A stretch of DNA of 64,000 nt from Sphagnum magellanicum (taxonomy: Eukaryota > Streptophyta > Sphagnopsida > Sphagnales > Sphagnaceae). The translations under genes were made by a program, and so were the position numbers. A model generated the notes under the pieces. The model was not told the origin of the DNA and searched no databases. It saw only the letters and a program-made list of their open reading frames with translations. Positions 46,501 to 59,079 of the stretch are shown here, piece by piece. The stretch is taken from assembly GCA_021904315.1 (NCBI GenBank), contig CM038915.1:6200001-6264000 (forward strand), read 5' to 3'. The stretch's first letter is position 1. Each line of letters opens with the position of its first letter.

Positions 46501-49161
46501 TTACATTATAGTGACCAATTGTGCAAGCGCCTTTTCCATTGGGGTTAATGAATTTATTGTGTCATTAGACCCTACAATGGCACCCATAGGGAGATCATTT
46601 TGCTCCATGTTCCTGAGCCCATCAAATTCCATGATCCCATCATCACCTTCAAGATGTTCATCTTTGTCATCATCATTGGACTCCATATCATTTGGAATAT
46701 GTCGTGGGTCTATAAACATGTGACCCAACCCTCCACGATGTGATCCATACCATGTTCCATAGTAATGAATGATATCCTCTTGAGAAATGTCTGTGCATGT
46801 GAGAATGACTGTTATTTGGTGTTTACACATGTTCCCTCGCAATGCCCATTCCATAGTTATGACATTCTTGGTGCGAGAATGTTATGGAAGCCCAAAGAAG
46901 CAAGAATTTTAAAGAATTTTTAAAAAATTTATAGATCAACCAGTGTAATTTGGTAAACATTCGCGGGTAAAGAATGTTATGACAAGGTGCTAAATGAAGA
47001 ATTTTAAAGAATTTTAATGTGCAAAATGAAGAATGTCATAACTATGGCCCATTCACATGTGTAACAAAATATTTCAGTGAATGGGAATTTCACCACTTAA
47101 ATAACATTGGGAAGGCATTGGCTTCGTACACCCCAAGTTCCATCACTTTCAAGGGTTGGTTGGTACACATGGGTGAATGGAATAAGGGCTGCCTTTTCCA
47201 CACTTCATGTAATGATCACCTCCATAACCTTGTTTTTTATGAAACCCTTTTTTTTCATTTCCAATGTGTGCATGTAATGGCGTGCAATGGTTGTTGTTAA
47301 TCGCCACACCAACCAGTCAATCCTACGACCTCTAAGGCCTTTTGTGTTAAGAGCAAACCAACGTTTCAATGCACCATGATATGATTCAATGCTCACTTGG
47401 GTGTCTTGGTTGGAATGGAACACTTTTCGAACACCCACCATCCATAATTTTGCAAACATAAACATAATGCACAAGGATGAATAACATTATTACAAAATAA
47501 TTTTGAATATTAAACCATGATAAATATTATCACTTACCAAACTGATGGTAATAAGTCTAGAAATAATTTGTCCACACATCACCAGGCCTCTGTTTATGAA
47601 GGTTTTCTCTCATAGCAACCCTCCCATGCTCTTTGAAGTCATTAATTGTTTTTCCATGATTGATGGACATGTACATCACATTATGAAGGTCTTGGAGGAT
47701 TCCACCCCGCACTTCCACATCTTTGATTTTTTCAGTACCATGTAAGCGCCATGCTTTCAGAACATGCCAATAACAAAGGTAGATGGGAACCTTGTCCATA
47801 CCCCATACGACCTTCATAAGGACACATGCAATAAAATCTCCATGAGTGGATGGGGTTAATACAACATAAAATGCATTTGAAATAATCAATAATTTTATGA
47901 AAGATATCAAAAAACATATAAGGAAATAAATACAAAGTAGGTCTTAGGTATAGAACTAATCGTAATGCTTTCAATTCTTGAGGTACATCATCAACAAAAA
48001 AACATGATGGTTTCTAATGTGGCATGTGTGATAACATTTTATCTTTTAATGGTTTCAACCATTCGATCAAATCCTGAACTGTTTGCCTACTTGTAATGAT
48101 CCAGGCTAAAAGAACACTTGTGTGATGATCATCAAACCCCATCAAGGTGAATAGATGGAATTTCATGTCATTTTTGCCAAATGTGGCATCCATAGAAATG
48201 GCACCATTGTGACCATATGATAGCATGGACTCACATTGAGTTGGTCTTTGAATACCTATGGTGAATGGGACTTGAGTCCCGTTGATTTCACCAACATCTT
48301 CGAAAAAGAACATATCTTCCGGATGTTAAAGCGCCCAAGACCAAATTGAAATTGTAGGGTTGGTGTGTAAACGCCAACTCCCTTTTTTATGTTTTTGATC
48401 CAAATATGCAATGTCTTGAATCTGAATGAAATCATCTCGTGTCATGCTTTGACCCGCATTCACACGTTCCCACCAAATTGTTTTATGCTTGTCATATATT
48501 TGTTTGGTCGTGTAACCTAAGTTTAGTTGGGCCCATATGTGGTCCTTCAATGTTTGTGACATGCGTGAAGCATAATGAAACATACGAAAAATGGATTCCA
48601 AGTCATGTTCACCATGTGCGAATGACCCATCAATTCGTGTATGGGCCTTATGATAAATTGTGATCCCAGCCACATCAGGTTGTGTGTATAAACGTTTGAT
48701 TGAGAATGACGCTAAGCATCCTTGCTTAATAGATCGAGTGTGGGTTCAATTTTCCTGATAGTCCATTGGTCCATATCCACACTAATACCTAGACCAAAAA
48801 ACTTTCAAAATGTAAATGATTACATTTTTGTTAATGCCATAAATGTTTACCACGTATGCCCGAGGCGGTTTTTAATAGTTGGTTGTTTGATATTTGTTTG
48901 GTTTGGAAAGTTTTTGTAAACATTCCATTCCACAAGGGTGCTCATATCCCCTTGTTCACCTTCCAAGAATTCCGAGATGCAAGCATATGGAACATAAGCA
49001 AATTGAATGGTCACTTTATTTTGCCCTCCATGGCATAACCCAGACTTCCACACCAAGTCCTTGTTTGAGAAAGGGGACTTGGTGGGGTTTTGGACATGAA
49101 TGGAATGGGATATTGGAACCCTTCCCATGATTGAAGGAAGTAGGACAAATTCCTGTACCAA
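46501..49161 (-). pseudogene. Second MULE/SWIM-type transposase relic, different lineage
   Basis: On the minus strand: an N-terminal part near 49161-48850 (VEWNVYKNFPNQTN), then TIYHKAHTRIDGS and IWWERVNAGQSMTRDDF. The catalytic region follows: GAISMDATFGKNDMKFHLFTLMGFDDHH (first Asp) and AWIITSRQTVQDLIEWL, then CFFVDDVPQELKALR (second Asp), VPIYLCYWHVLKAWRLHG, QVSIESYHGALKRW. The SWIM-type zinc end has WALRGNMCKHQI at about 46840. In-frame stops sit at 48326 (TAA) and after MPH near 48014. Further breaks, or possibly introns, lie at about 47910-47980 and 47475-47550. It is not close to the copy at 41.7-44.5 kb. It would have been a Mutator-like transposase; function here is lost or at least doubtful. 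Confidence 0.82.
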
Positions 49162-49169
49162 AATAATTT

Positions 49170-50640
49170 ATAATTCTGTGAACATTCATCATTGAACAAA
49201 AACCCAAAATGCAATACATACATGGCATTATGAACCCATATACTAAAACAAATTTTGGCAATACCCACATTGAGTTATTAAACCTTCCATCATTGAAAAT
49301 GTTCACATATGCAATACCCGAATTGTACCTTAAGCCCACAATGTCTAAAAACCCCATGTAACAATACCCACATAATGATAATTAATGCACACTATTTGAA
49401 AGGTGCAAAGTGCAATACCTGCCTTGGGCCATAAAACCCACACTAGTTATGGGGAGTCAATGCATTATTCACATATGGGTATGAAAAAATCAAATTACAA
49501 AGAGATATTGAATATGAAATATTTGTGTAAAGGTATAAAACCTTTATTTATGGTTATATATTTAATGAAACTTGATGCCTTTTTTATATCCAATAATTAG
49601 GAAATGAAAAGAGGTTGAATTATGAAAATATAAACAAAACAAAACAAATAATAAGAGACAAATGCATACCTTTAGGAATAAAAGATGTTAACATTCCACC
49701 AAAGTTTGTAGTCCCAATTGAAAATGCAACCCTAAAATATCACAACTCATACAAAAGTGGGTTAGAAAATATTAAACTCTAACAACTGTGGAACATATGG
49801 AAACAAAGCAGATTCATAATTATGGTATAGATCTAAACAAGTGATAAGATCAAAAACCAATACAATGAGCAAAGTTTAGAGTATAAACCTTAGGCTCTGA
49901 AATATATGAACCAAATTCCTATACACTAAATCATAAAACATAACCCTAAAAATCCAAATGATATTTTTCCATAAGCCTTATTACAACCCTAACTATACAA
50001 ACCATAACAAAAAAAAGTCCAAATATATGCCCTAAACCCAAATAACTTTACAAACTATACAAATTATATAATGCAAATAAACAAATTTAAAAAAACATAG
50101 AAAAAAATTTAGAAACCAAAATTTAAAGGTTTTAAACTATAAATATTTATTGACCGGAAGAAAATACTTTAATAAAAATCAAATAAGTACAAAACCAAAA
50201 GAGAAGATATGTCTTTTACCTTTGTGTGATTTCTCCAACCTAATTTTTTCCACTTTCTTTGGAGAAGATATAGAATGCAATTGTATTACTTCACATATGT
50301 GTAAACCCTAAAATTTCCCCCCCCAAATTTAGCCTACTTTAAGTTAATTACTATACATTTATCAAAAACTTATTAATTAATTTATGTGTCCCAACCTTAA
50401 ACTTAAACCATAATCTAATAATACATACTTATAATAATTACATGAAAAGATGTATTGTGATGTCCATTCAATAATAAATTAGGTGAACAAAATTTAATAA
50501 AATATGCATAAACTAAACCAAAATGGCTACAATTATGGCATTGTTTCCACTATAATTTTTTTAAAATATTTACATATGGGGACCTATGTTCATCATCTAT
50601 AAACTAAGGTGAACCTTAATAAATTGATAGGTAGGATTGA
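49170..50640. other. AT-rich DNA with dispersed GCAATACCC motifs, no gene seen
   Basis: Single AATACCC motifs at about 49260, 49310, 49365 and 49410 are the same core as the 38.7 kb minisatellite but are not tandem here. Confidence 0.5.
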
Positions 50641-51110
50641 CAAAGGGGGGGGTGAAAAAAATGGGTAGGTAGTTAATTAGGTATTTGGCTATGAAAAAAA
50701 CATAGATAGATAGGTAGTTAGGTAGATAGGCAAGTTAGTAGGGTATGTAATTAATAAGGTAGTTAAGTTAGTAGGGTAGGTGGTTAATACAATAGCTAGG
50801 TCACTAAGTCAATAGCATAACGAGTTATTAGTGTAGCTATGTCAATAGGGGATAATAAATAAGGTACCAAGGTTGGTGTAGTACTTAAGAGGGTAGGAAA
50901 GTGAGTAGGGTGATAGGTTAGGTCCAAGGAAAAAATGGCCAAGAACTAAAAAAAAGAAAAAAAGGTATAGTGGTCAACATAAAAAAGAAATGGACTGTGA
51001 TGAACCCCATTTGGCGCCAAATGAAAAAATGCACCCCATCCAGTGGACAAAATGGCCAATTGGTGCATTGGTGGCTGCTGGTTCACTCTACCCGTTGTGG
51101 ATGATCCTCA
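50640..51110 (+). repeat. Composite dispersed repeat, copy 4
   Basis: A GGTAGGTAGTTA-rich tract (50655-50920) is followed by an A/G stretch, then GGTGCATTGGTGGCTGCTGG and TTCACTCTACCC at 51061-51095. A partial fifth copy follows at about 51230-51400 (CTACCTACCTAG.., then TGCATTGGTGGGTGCTAG). Confidence 0.55.
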
Positions 51111-51617
51111 ACTAAGTTACTACCTAGTTTCATCTTCATAACCCATTCTATAAGAAGTAGGTCTAACATATAAACAGGTAGGTAACAAAATAGGGGACTA
51201 TTAAGTAAGTAGATAATTTATACATTATAGGTAGGGGCTATTTTTTACTACCTACCTAGTTGGTAGGTAGTAAATAAAGCAACTGAGCTAACCACCATGG
51301 TTAGCTAGGGAACTAGAACCCAATACAAAACTATTCTCTAATCACATATCATTCATCCTTGATGGTGCATTGGTGGGTGCTAGTTCATTGTGGCCACTAA
51401 CTAGTATCAATACTGAAAACTAGACTAGGCTCATATTTGTTGTGCAGATACCTGGCCTTATACCAGGTTGGCCCAAAAGAGGGATTGGACAGAACTAAAA
51501 GAAAGCAAAACAGTATGGTAGAAGAATTTAGGAATGAAGCTTAATATTTCTACTAGGGAACGATCCTCTAGCTACCCTAGTATGAATCCTGGGTCACCAA
51601 GGGAGTTTCTCTCATTG

Positions 51618-51838
51618 GCATGTAAGATGATGATGAAAATTTGAGGTGGGGATTCTTGCAAAAAACCATATGTATTTTATGTGCAGGAAATGCAAAGGAT
51701 GTGGGGGTAGTAGTTTTTGTTTGTAGCTTGTATGTAAGATGATGGCAGCTTGAGCTAGGGATTCTGGAAAGAAGCCAGATGTATGTTATGTGCAAGAGCT
51801 GAAAAGCATTTGGGGGTTAGTTTTTGTTTGTAGCTTCT
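51618..51838. repeat. Tandem duplication of an about 110-bp unit
   Basis: Both copies start ATGTAAGATGATG and end TAGTTTTTGTTTGTAGCTT. In between they share GGGATTCT, CATATGTATTTTATGTGCA-like and TTTGGGGGT segments with scattered differences. Confidence 0.8.
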
Positions 51839-52329
51839 AGGCATTAAACATGGCATACATAAATTGGATTCTAAGTTTTGAATTATAATAGTTTTTTAAT
51901 ATATTTGATTTCATTTCAATGTATCAAATTTCATTGATTGATTGGGCTCAAGTTTGTTTCAAGCTTTCTTTCGGATATTACACATGACATTCAAAAATGT
52001 AACATCAATAAAAAGCTTGGATGAACTTTCATCCGTAATAGTTTCATTACATATAAGAGCTAATATAACAATAAACATACCAATATATCATCAATTCACG
52101 ATGCATGTGTTATATAGATCAAACTATTATAGAATTTATAAAGACCTTTGGTATAATTTTCATATTAATATAACATGTTCCCATACACCCATACACCAAG
52201 ACCAAACTAGTATAACAAGTATTAGGGTCGAGGGAAGTCCTTAGGCAAGGGATGTTTTTAACATCTTTCCTAGCATCTTTACTAACAATAATTGATTTTA
52301 ATTTTTTATCACAATTTAATTTTTTGGTT

Positions 52330-52570
52330 TGGACTTACCTTTTACTAACATGTTTTGACATTCTCAACATTGCCCAACATTTTTCTAACACAACTTGATA
52401 TCTTTTTAAAGTTGCCCAATTCTTTTTGAATAATACCTAATTCCCTAAACATTTTCTTGTTGTTGTCCAAAGGTTTCCCAATGTTTTTGAAAGTTTTCTT
52501 GGCATTGTTCAACATTTTCATGGCATTTTTCCAACATCCCCTTGCATTTGAAAAAAATTCATTCACTACT
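52330..52570. repeat. Degenerate CCCAACATTTTTCTTGGCAT repeats
   Basis: Short units of about 18-22 bp with AACATTTT and CCCAA/CCTAA cores recur here. They recur again at about 55030-55110 and 55435-55640, so this is a dispersed cryptic-simple family. The 73-codon minus open frame across it is an artefact. Confidence 0.6.
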
Positions 52571-52599
52571 ACAAATCATGGTTTTTAAAAATATTCAAG

Positions 52600-53605
52600 T
52601 TGATTAATTAGTTTTTTTTTTACTAGAGATGTACATTTTAACTAAAAACTTGAAGCTTGAATGACATGTGTATTTTTTGGCCAACGAACTTGACTAAAAG
52701 AACTTATTTTATGTATGCATCCAATCAAGTTGAACAAAAAATGACCACCTTAGTCAAAATGGTTAATGGTTTTTAATCAAGTGAGACATCTGGTCAAATT
52801 GAATATAAAAATTTGATAAGAATGGTCAAGATGATTAATAGTTTTCTAATGAAATGGGACATTTTATGAAAGTAATAGGCTAACTTACTTATTAACTGAG
52901 CTAAATTGGTAAATAACTAAGCCGACCAACTAACCTACCTACCCACCCACATACTAACTATTTACAAATTACATACCTACTTCTTATAACTTGCCTCCTA
53001 CAGCTTGCCTCCTACCTACCTACCCACCCACTACCTATGTACTACCAAGTACAATCAAAATAAAAGGAACCACTTTAGAAAATAATCACTACTTCATTTC
53101 TATTGGTATGTTATTATTCAAATTAAAGTTGAAATTTTTGGATGAACTTATACAACAATATTTTTTATGTATGTGTGAACATTTGGCAAAATTTGAAAAA
53201 AAAAGAATGAATATGAAATTTTAAAAAAAATTTCAAAATGATGTAACTTGTGATTTTTTTAATTTAAAATATTTTTTTAAAAAAATGGTTTCGAAATGAA
53301 ATTTTAATGGGAAATTTTGATGTACATATTTACATTATAATGCAACATCTTTTTAAGACATAATAATTTTTTAAAAATTTAAGTTCATTTATAAATCATG
53401 ATTTTAAACATATTACGCATAACATTTCATTATTAAGGATATGAAAGATTTAATCATGGTATTTGATTAGTTCATTTTATCCTAATTGTACACTACCTAC
53501 TTCCTATTTATTATTTCCAACCACCTACCCACTGCCCACTTACCTATTATCTCTTACAATCTATTTACCTTCTTACTTACATATTTCCTACTCACGTACC
53601 TACTA
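52600..53605. other. AT-rich DNA with CTACCTACCC-rich stretches, no gene seen
   Basis: Pyrimidine-rich CCTACC/CCCACC runs at 52920-53050 and 53490-53605 resemble the tract part of the composite dispersed repeat without its GGTTCAC end. Confidence 0.5.
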
Positions 53606-53609
53606 TTTA

Positions 53610-54502
53610 TGTCACAACCCTAGCCTTGGTCTCACGACCAAAGTAAGGGCTTGCAAGGTTGCGGGCCAAGAGGGAAGCCTAGGAGTGAGGGAAAGTGTGA
53701 GGGAATGAACCCTCACACTCCCAAAGGAGCTTCCACTTTGGGAGTTGGAATCATGGTGGATTCCCGAATGTTCAGAGAGCGATCGCAAGGGTCAAAACCT
53801 AATGGCTCAAAGAGTTCTTTATACCATTGAAAAGCTATTGAAACATAGATGTCTAAAATGGGCTCGCATGACCCATTTGGACATTTGAAACAAAAGTTAT
53901 GGCCAAAAGAAAGGTTAGGAGTCAAATTGGCAATTTGACTCCTGACCACTAAAAGTCGGGAATCGACCCGATTTCTTTGCGTGCAGATGGTGTGCAACAT
54001 ACTACTGAAAAGATCTCAACAAGGGCTACAACTTTGTTTTAGACCTCATCTCAATCGGAGGTCTACACACAAAATTATGGGGCTCCAAAGTCACGGGAAT
54101 CCTAACTTTGGCAATTTCGAGACTCCCACTTGGGAGTTCGGAGACAAAAAGCCATTTGGATGTGGGTTTTGTGAAGAAGCACAAAGTATACTATAAAGGG
54201 AAGGTGGTGGCTTCCCCCAAATCTAGGCCGTGGTGAGTCTTGTGAATTCGAATTACCTGTGGTTTGTCCTAACACCAAAAGTGTTCCAATTATGCACTAA
54301 TCACCTTGTGTTGGTTTTGTGTGTACGTCCATGTGAGTAGTTAATACTTGTCATTCTTCCTAGTTCCATCCCAGAGCTCCAACACACCCTTCTATCCCCT
54401 CAAAGTGGTGCGAGCCAAGGAACGTGCCTCGACTCCTTGCTCTCCTGCTATTTTCAGTTTGGACTCACATTTGAGTCCATAAAGGAGCTTGAGGGTACGT
54501 CA
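53610..54502 (+). mobile_element. Solo LTR, family S, copy 4
   Basis: 893 bp from TGTCACAACCCTAGCC to GAGGGTACGTCA. Perfect 5-bp target duplications ATTTA occur at 53605-53609 and 54503-54507. It contains CTGACCACTAAAAGTCGGGA and the GGGAAGGTGGTGGCTTCCCC block shared by all four copies. It has no adjacent internal retroelement sequence. Open frames inside it are not genes. Confidence 0.93.
54192..54197 (+). promoter_or_regulatory. TATA box of solo LTR copy 4
   Basis: TATAAA precedes the block GGGAAGGTGGTGGC and occupies the same place in other copies (minus strand near 42226). It marks the likely U3/R boundary of this LTR family. Confidence 0.55.
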
Positions 54503-54605
54503 ATTTATTTAACCTTCCTTCTAACATAAATAAATAATATTTTATAACACTTGATGTGAAATTTAAACATGTGAAACAAAAAAGTGACAAAAATTATCAC
54601 TTTTT

Positions 54606-54700
54606 GAAGGTGTGGTCCATTGGTTAAGGACTTGATTCATCATTGTGAAGGTCAAGGGTTCAATTTATAATAGTTGCAACCTATGTACATGTTTGAGAAT
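54606..54700 (+). mobile_element. tRNA-derived SINE-like element
   Basis: GTGTGGTCCATTGGTTAAGG is a good A-box region and AAGGGTTCAATTT about 35 bp on is a good B box. This is the usual head of plant tRNA-derived SINEs. The 3' boundary is not clear. Confidence 0.6.
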
Positions 54701-57700
54701 CTATAATCAATAATTATATTAAATAGGTTCAATAGGTTAAACTAGGTTAAGTAAACTAAATTAAACTACCACCTACACACCTACTTGTTTCTTTATGACC
54801 TATTTGCATACCACAAAATAATATTTTTAATAATATAAAAAATAAATGATGTTAATTTGGACAAATATTTAACTAGTCAAATAATCCATATTTATTTTTC
54901 CCATAAAAAAACCACCCTAATCACAACAACCATGTCAACATTGACTTGTCCAAAATGACAAGATGTTTATCCATTTTTAGTAATTTTTTATCAATTAAAC
55001 CATGATTTTTATTCATGGTTGTCCTTTGGAATTTTCCTAATGTTGCCCAACATCAATTAGCATCCCCAAGCATGTCAAAACATTTTTTCAACACTACATC
55101 ATAAACTTCATGGGCCACAATTTGACAAAAAATATTGTGCAAAATTTATTTTTATAAGTTCGTATGGAATAAATATGAATGCCATTCATCTACGTGTATT
55201 GTTTGAATATCGATGTCATGTGCATTGTTTAGATATGAATGTCATGTGTCTATTTGTATTGTTTAAAGACGAATGTTGTATGTCTATTTGTGTAGTTTAC
55301 ATAGGAAAGTTGTGCACACAAATTCCATGTTTAAATAATGCACAATATTCATGTTTAAACAATATGAACTTCTAAAATCACAAGAATTTGGAATGAACCT
55401 ATGAAGCACGTAAATTTGTGATGTATGTGGTGCCTTTGTCATCCCCAAACATCTTCTTGACATCCCCTAACATTTTCTCAACATTTTTTTAACATCACCT
55501 AATGTCTCATAGGTGCTACATGGTGTCATTTAGCATCACTACTCAAGATCCTAATCATCCCCACAAAAAACTCTCTTCTCAATGTCCACTAATGTGTCCC
55601 TTGGCATGTTCCCAACATATTCTTGATGTATTCTCATGTCCCTTTGTGTTCCAAATAAATAAATATTTTTTTGGTGTACCCCCCATCCCCCACTATCTTC
55701 TTGTCGTCCCTTAACTTGGATAAGATGTTTTTGAATATAAAGAAGGTATGCCAAAGCTAAAAATTACTAAAGACATTTTATTCAAAACATCCTTTGAAAC
55801 TTAAAGATGGCCCTAAAAAAAGGACAATGGCAACCTTGGCAAATACATGATATCAAACCAACATTAATCTTAACATATAATTTCATGTCATAGATAACAT
55901 TTACCAAACTCATCATAGTTCATAAGACATATGCACAAATGGTGGCCACAAAAGATTTAAAATATCACACCTTTAACCTTATTACATAATTAAATTATTT
56001 GATTATGAAATTGAGTTTTTGAGTTGTAGTTTCAAAACAATGTGGTATTCATGGACATGATTTCTCATAATGAATTAATAAAAAAAACTTTTGAAAGTTA
56101 TCCATAAGCTACTGAATCAAAATGTCTCCCTTTTCCAACTTAATGATAGTGCAAATGACATGACATTCACATTAATTAATAATTAATTTGTAATAAATTA
56201 TTGAAAAGTAACTCATTACTAAATATTTAATATTAAATATGAATTTGGGTAAAAAAACATGAAGGTATAAATAGGCATATCCATATGTACATCAAATCGA
56301 ATTTTTAATTTAATATATTCATTGCTTTCAGTTTCACATCTAAATTAATTATGAAGTATCCCCAACTTGGATAAATATTTATATGATTAATATTTAATAA
56401 ATTATTATTATTTTAATTAATGTAAAATTAGTATATCAATTACACTTATTTACTCATCTTAATAGTTAGATTATTAAAAAAAATATTCTTTATAAAACAT
56501 TGCATTCTAATATGTGTTATTATTAAGTTATAAATAGTTGTATTATAATCATAACATAGTTGAACAATAATATTTTAGTAGTGGCATATTAGTGATCATA
56601 CGAATTATATCAATAGGAATTGTAGTTAAAAACTAGTTGCAAATATATTCCATAATGGGTGGTGCAAATGTGAACACATAACATGATCACATGTATGTAC
56701 ATTATACATTAGTTACAACAAAATTATTGTTTTAATGGCACATTTACAACAATTTCAAAATAGTTGCCACATGTAACTATAATGCAATTCTTGGAAAAAT
56801 CAAACATGGTTGATTACACATGTATGTATGATGTGTATAAATTACTAAATAAAATACCCATTTTTTACTCATTTACAATTATAATATAACTAATTGATTT
56901 TCTAACTTGATAATTTATTTATTAATACACTATATTTCTAGGGGGATAGTTGCACAATAGTTGTACATGATTTTTTTTTGAGTTTTAATTGCAAAGTAGT
57001 GTGATTTTGATGAATGCAATTTCTCATAGTGGAATTTTCATATATGAAGTCATTATGTATTAAATAACTTGGAGTTGGAATCATGATGAGTACTTTGTTT
57101 GACAATTAAATAACCACACATAGCTATAATAATAATAAAAATTCATTATCATAGTACCTAGCCTAGTTAGGCACTAATTGATTTTTTAAATTATTGACAA
57201 TTTTGATAAACACATGACCGCCATGCCAAAATTTTGGAAATTTTGTAAAGTGAAGTGTCAAACTTTTAGCCAAAAACTTTTACATTTTTGGAAGTCACAA
57301 ACATAGAATTAACACCTATTAGATAGGATACATAAGTCCTTGATAGTCATTGTAGTGTGCCATATGTTGCATTTTTAATCCAATGGCTAGATAGAATTTT
57401 AGAATTTTAATTGAACAAATGTTGTTATAATTAGCCACCAATTTATGGCTATCCTTATGTCACTTATGACCTTTATCATTACTACTACTTAAACACACAT
57501 TTTCAAAAATTAAAATGTCCAAACTTAAAATATTTTTATTTAAAAAAACATGAACCGTAATGCTAATATGGGCAATATGTATTACTTACTAACATGATTC
57601 AATAAAACCACAATTTCCATGGAAGCATTAATGAAATTGGCCAATTATGTTTTTTTCATTACATAGGATTATTTTCAATTCTGATTTGTAAAAACCAAAT

Positions 57701-58880
57701 ATTTCTAGATAAATTTTGTCTTCCATGCAAGTAATAGACACTTAAAACATTGTGAAGTTCAACAAATAGTTCACAACATTCTTAATTTCCTTTGGTAGAA
57801 TCCCTCCCTAAGAAACATTATGTAAACTAGTGATTGTTGATCAAAGTTAGATCACAATTACCCCCACTTAATTGAGTGTTCCCAATGGTCATTACATCAT
57901 TTTCACTCTTCACACTAAAATGCCTTCTAAAGGTAATTTGACATCTTAATGTCCAAATTAACAATTACCCCGAATTTTCAACCTTGCCTTGAATTAATTT
58001 TTTTGAAACAGAGGCAAACCCCCAACAAAAATCCTCTCCCAACCTTCATTTCATAATCAAGACTAAGTTCTTAAAATAGGTCAAATAGGTCAAGTGTTTT
58101 CATTTGGGAAAATTATTGCATCATGAATGAGTGTTTAACACAATGTCAATATGGAAAAGAGGCAATAACTTCATTATTTAAGAAAAGACTCAACTCCACC
58201 ACTTAGATTTCCTTTATTTTTCACAAGACCCAATCATGATGAATGGGCAAAAGGTTATCCAATTCTAGTAGTGGACTTATGACCCTTAAAATAAACATTG
58301 ACCATTAAGTTTAATAGAAAATCCAACAAGGTCATTTGAAGTGAGGTGGGCCATTACAAAATTGTCTAGGCATTTAATAAGTTTGGTTTAAACCCATAAC
58401 ATATTATTTGAAAAATATTGCAACCTCATTACAAGTCTATAAATCAAAGCAATACCAACAACAAAACCTCACACTTTTGCATTGTTGGTTGTCACTCCAA
58501 AAGGTCATTTGCTAGGTTGAAGTGTGGGAGGAGCAATGTAAGACTCCACCCATGAAATGCCTACAATTTCCAACCAAAGAGTTTGTTAAAAGCAAGGTGG
58601 AGATTTTTGAAGTTGATGCATTCTCCATCCCATTGCACCAAAATGTTCGAATAGTTCAAAGTTATTGAAAGATCGAATGCCAATTTTTTATATTGACAAA
58701 ATGCACAATGCAAGCTCAACCAAAAACAACCATAAACATGATTGTGACAATATTAAAAAGAACCTTTGTTGTTGAAGACCATAATGCAATGGTGTTATAT
58801 TTATTTACTAGAGGTTTAACTTTGTTGAAAAAAGCTCACAATTTAATGTTTTGAAAATAAGAAGAATTCCAAAAAGTCAT
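54700..58880. other. AT-rich intergenic DNA
   Basis: It includes a degenerate tandem of TGTCATGTGTCTATTTGTATTG-like units at about 55170-55300 and CATCCCCTAACATTTT-type short repeats at 55435-55640. I see no supported gene. 58440-58890 has codon-like stretches with many stops and may be the decayed upstream part of the next entry. Confidence 0.5.
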
Positions 58881-58891
58881 GATGAACTTGT

Positions 58892-59077
58892 GTATCTTCA
58901 ATGCAACAAGAGTGGCCAATCTTTCACTTCCATAAGTCCTTCATGAAGTTTAAGGTTGATGATGACACAAAACATTTAAACAAAATAATGCAACCAACAC
59001 ATGAGCAAGTGGAAATTGCAAGGGACAAATACAATAATATGTGGGTGGAAGCAACTAAAGTAGGCCAATATGTGTGA
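58892..59077 (+). pseudogene. C-terminal fragment of an unrecognised protein
   Basis: The open frame of 61 codons plus stop reads SSMQQEWPIFHFHKSF at the start and KIMQPTHEQVEIARDKYNNM later, ending VEATKVGQYV. Its amino-acid mix is protein-like and unlike the AT-rich surroundings, and there is no start codon at its beginning. I do not recognise a family. It may be the end of a decayed gene or transposon protein. Confidence 0.3.
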
Positions 59078-59079
59078 TC

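Noticed and set aside
46270-46723. Overlapping plus-strand open frame of 142 codons
   Set aside because: It is antisense to the SWIM end of the minus-strand transposase relic.
52345-52566. 73-codon minus-strand open frame rich in Lys and Asn
   Set aside because: It translates the degenerate CCCAACATTTTT repeat that also occurs at 55.0 and 55.5 kb.
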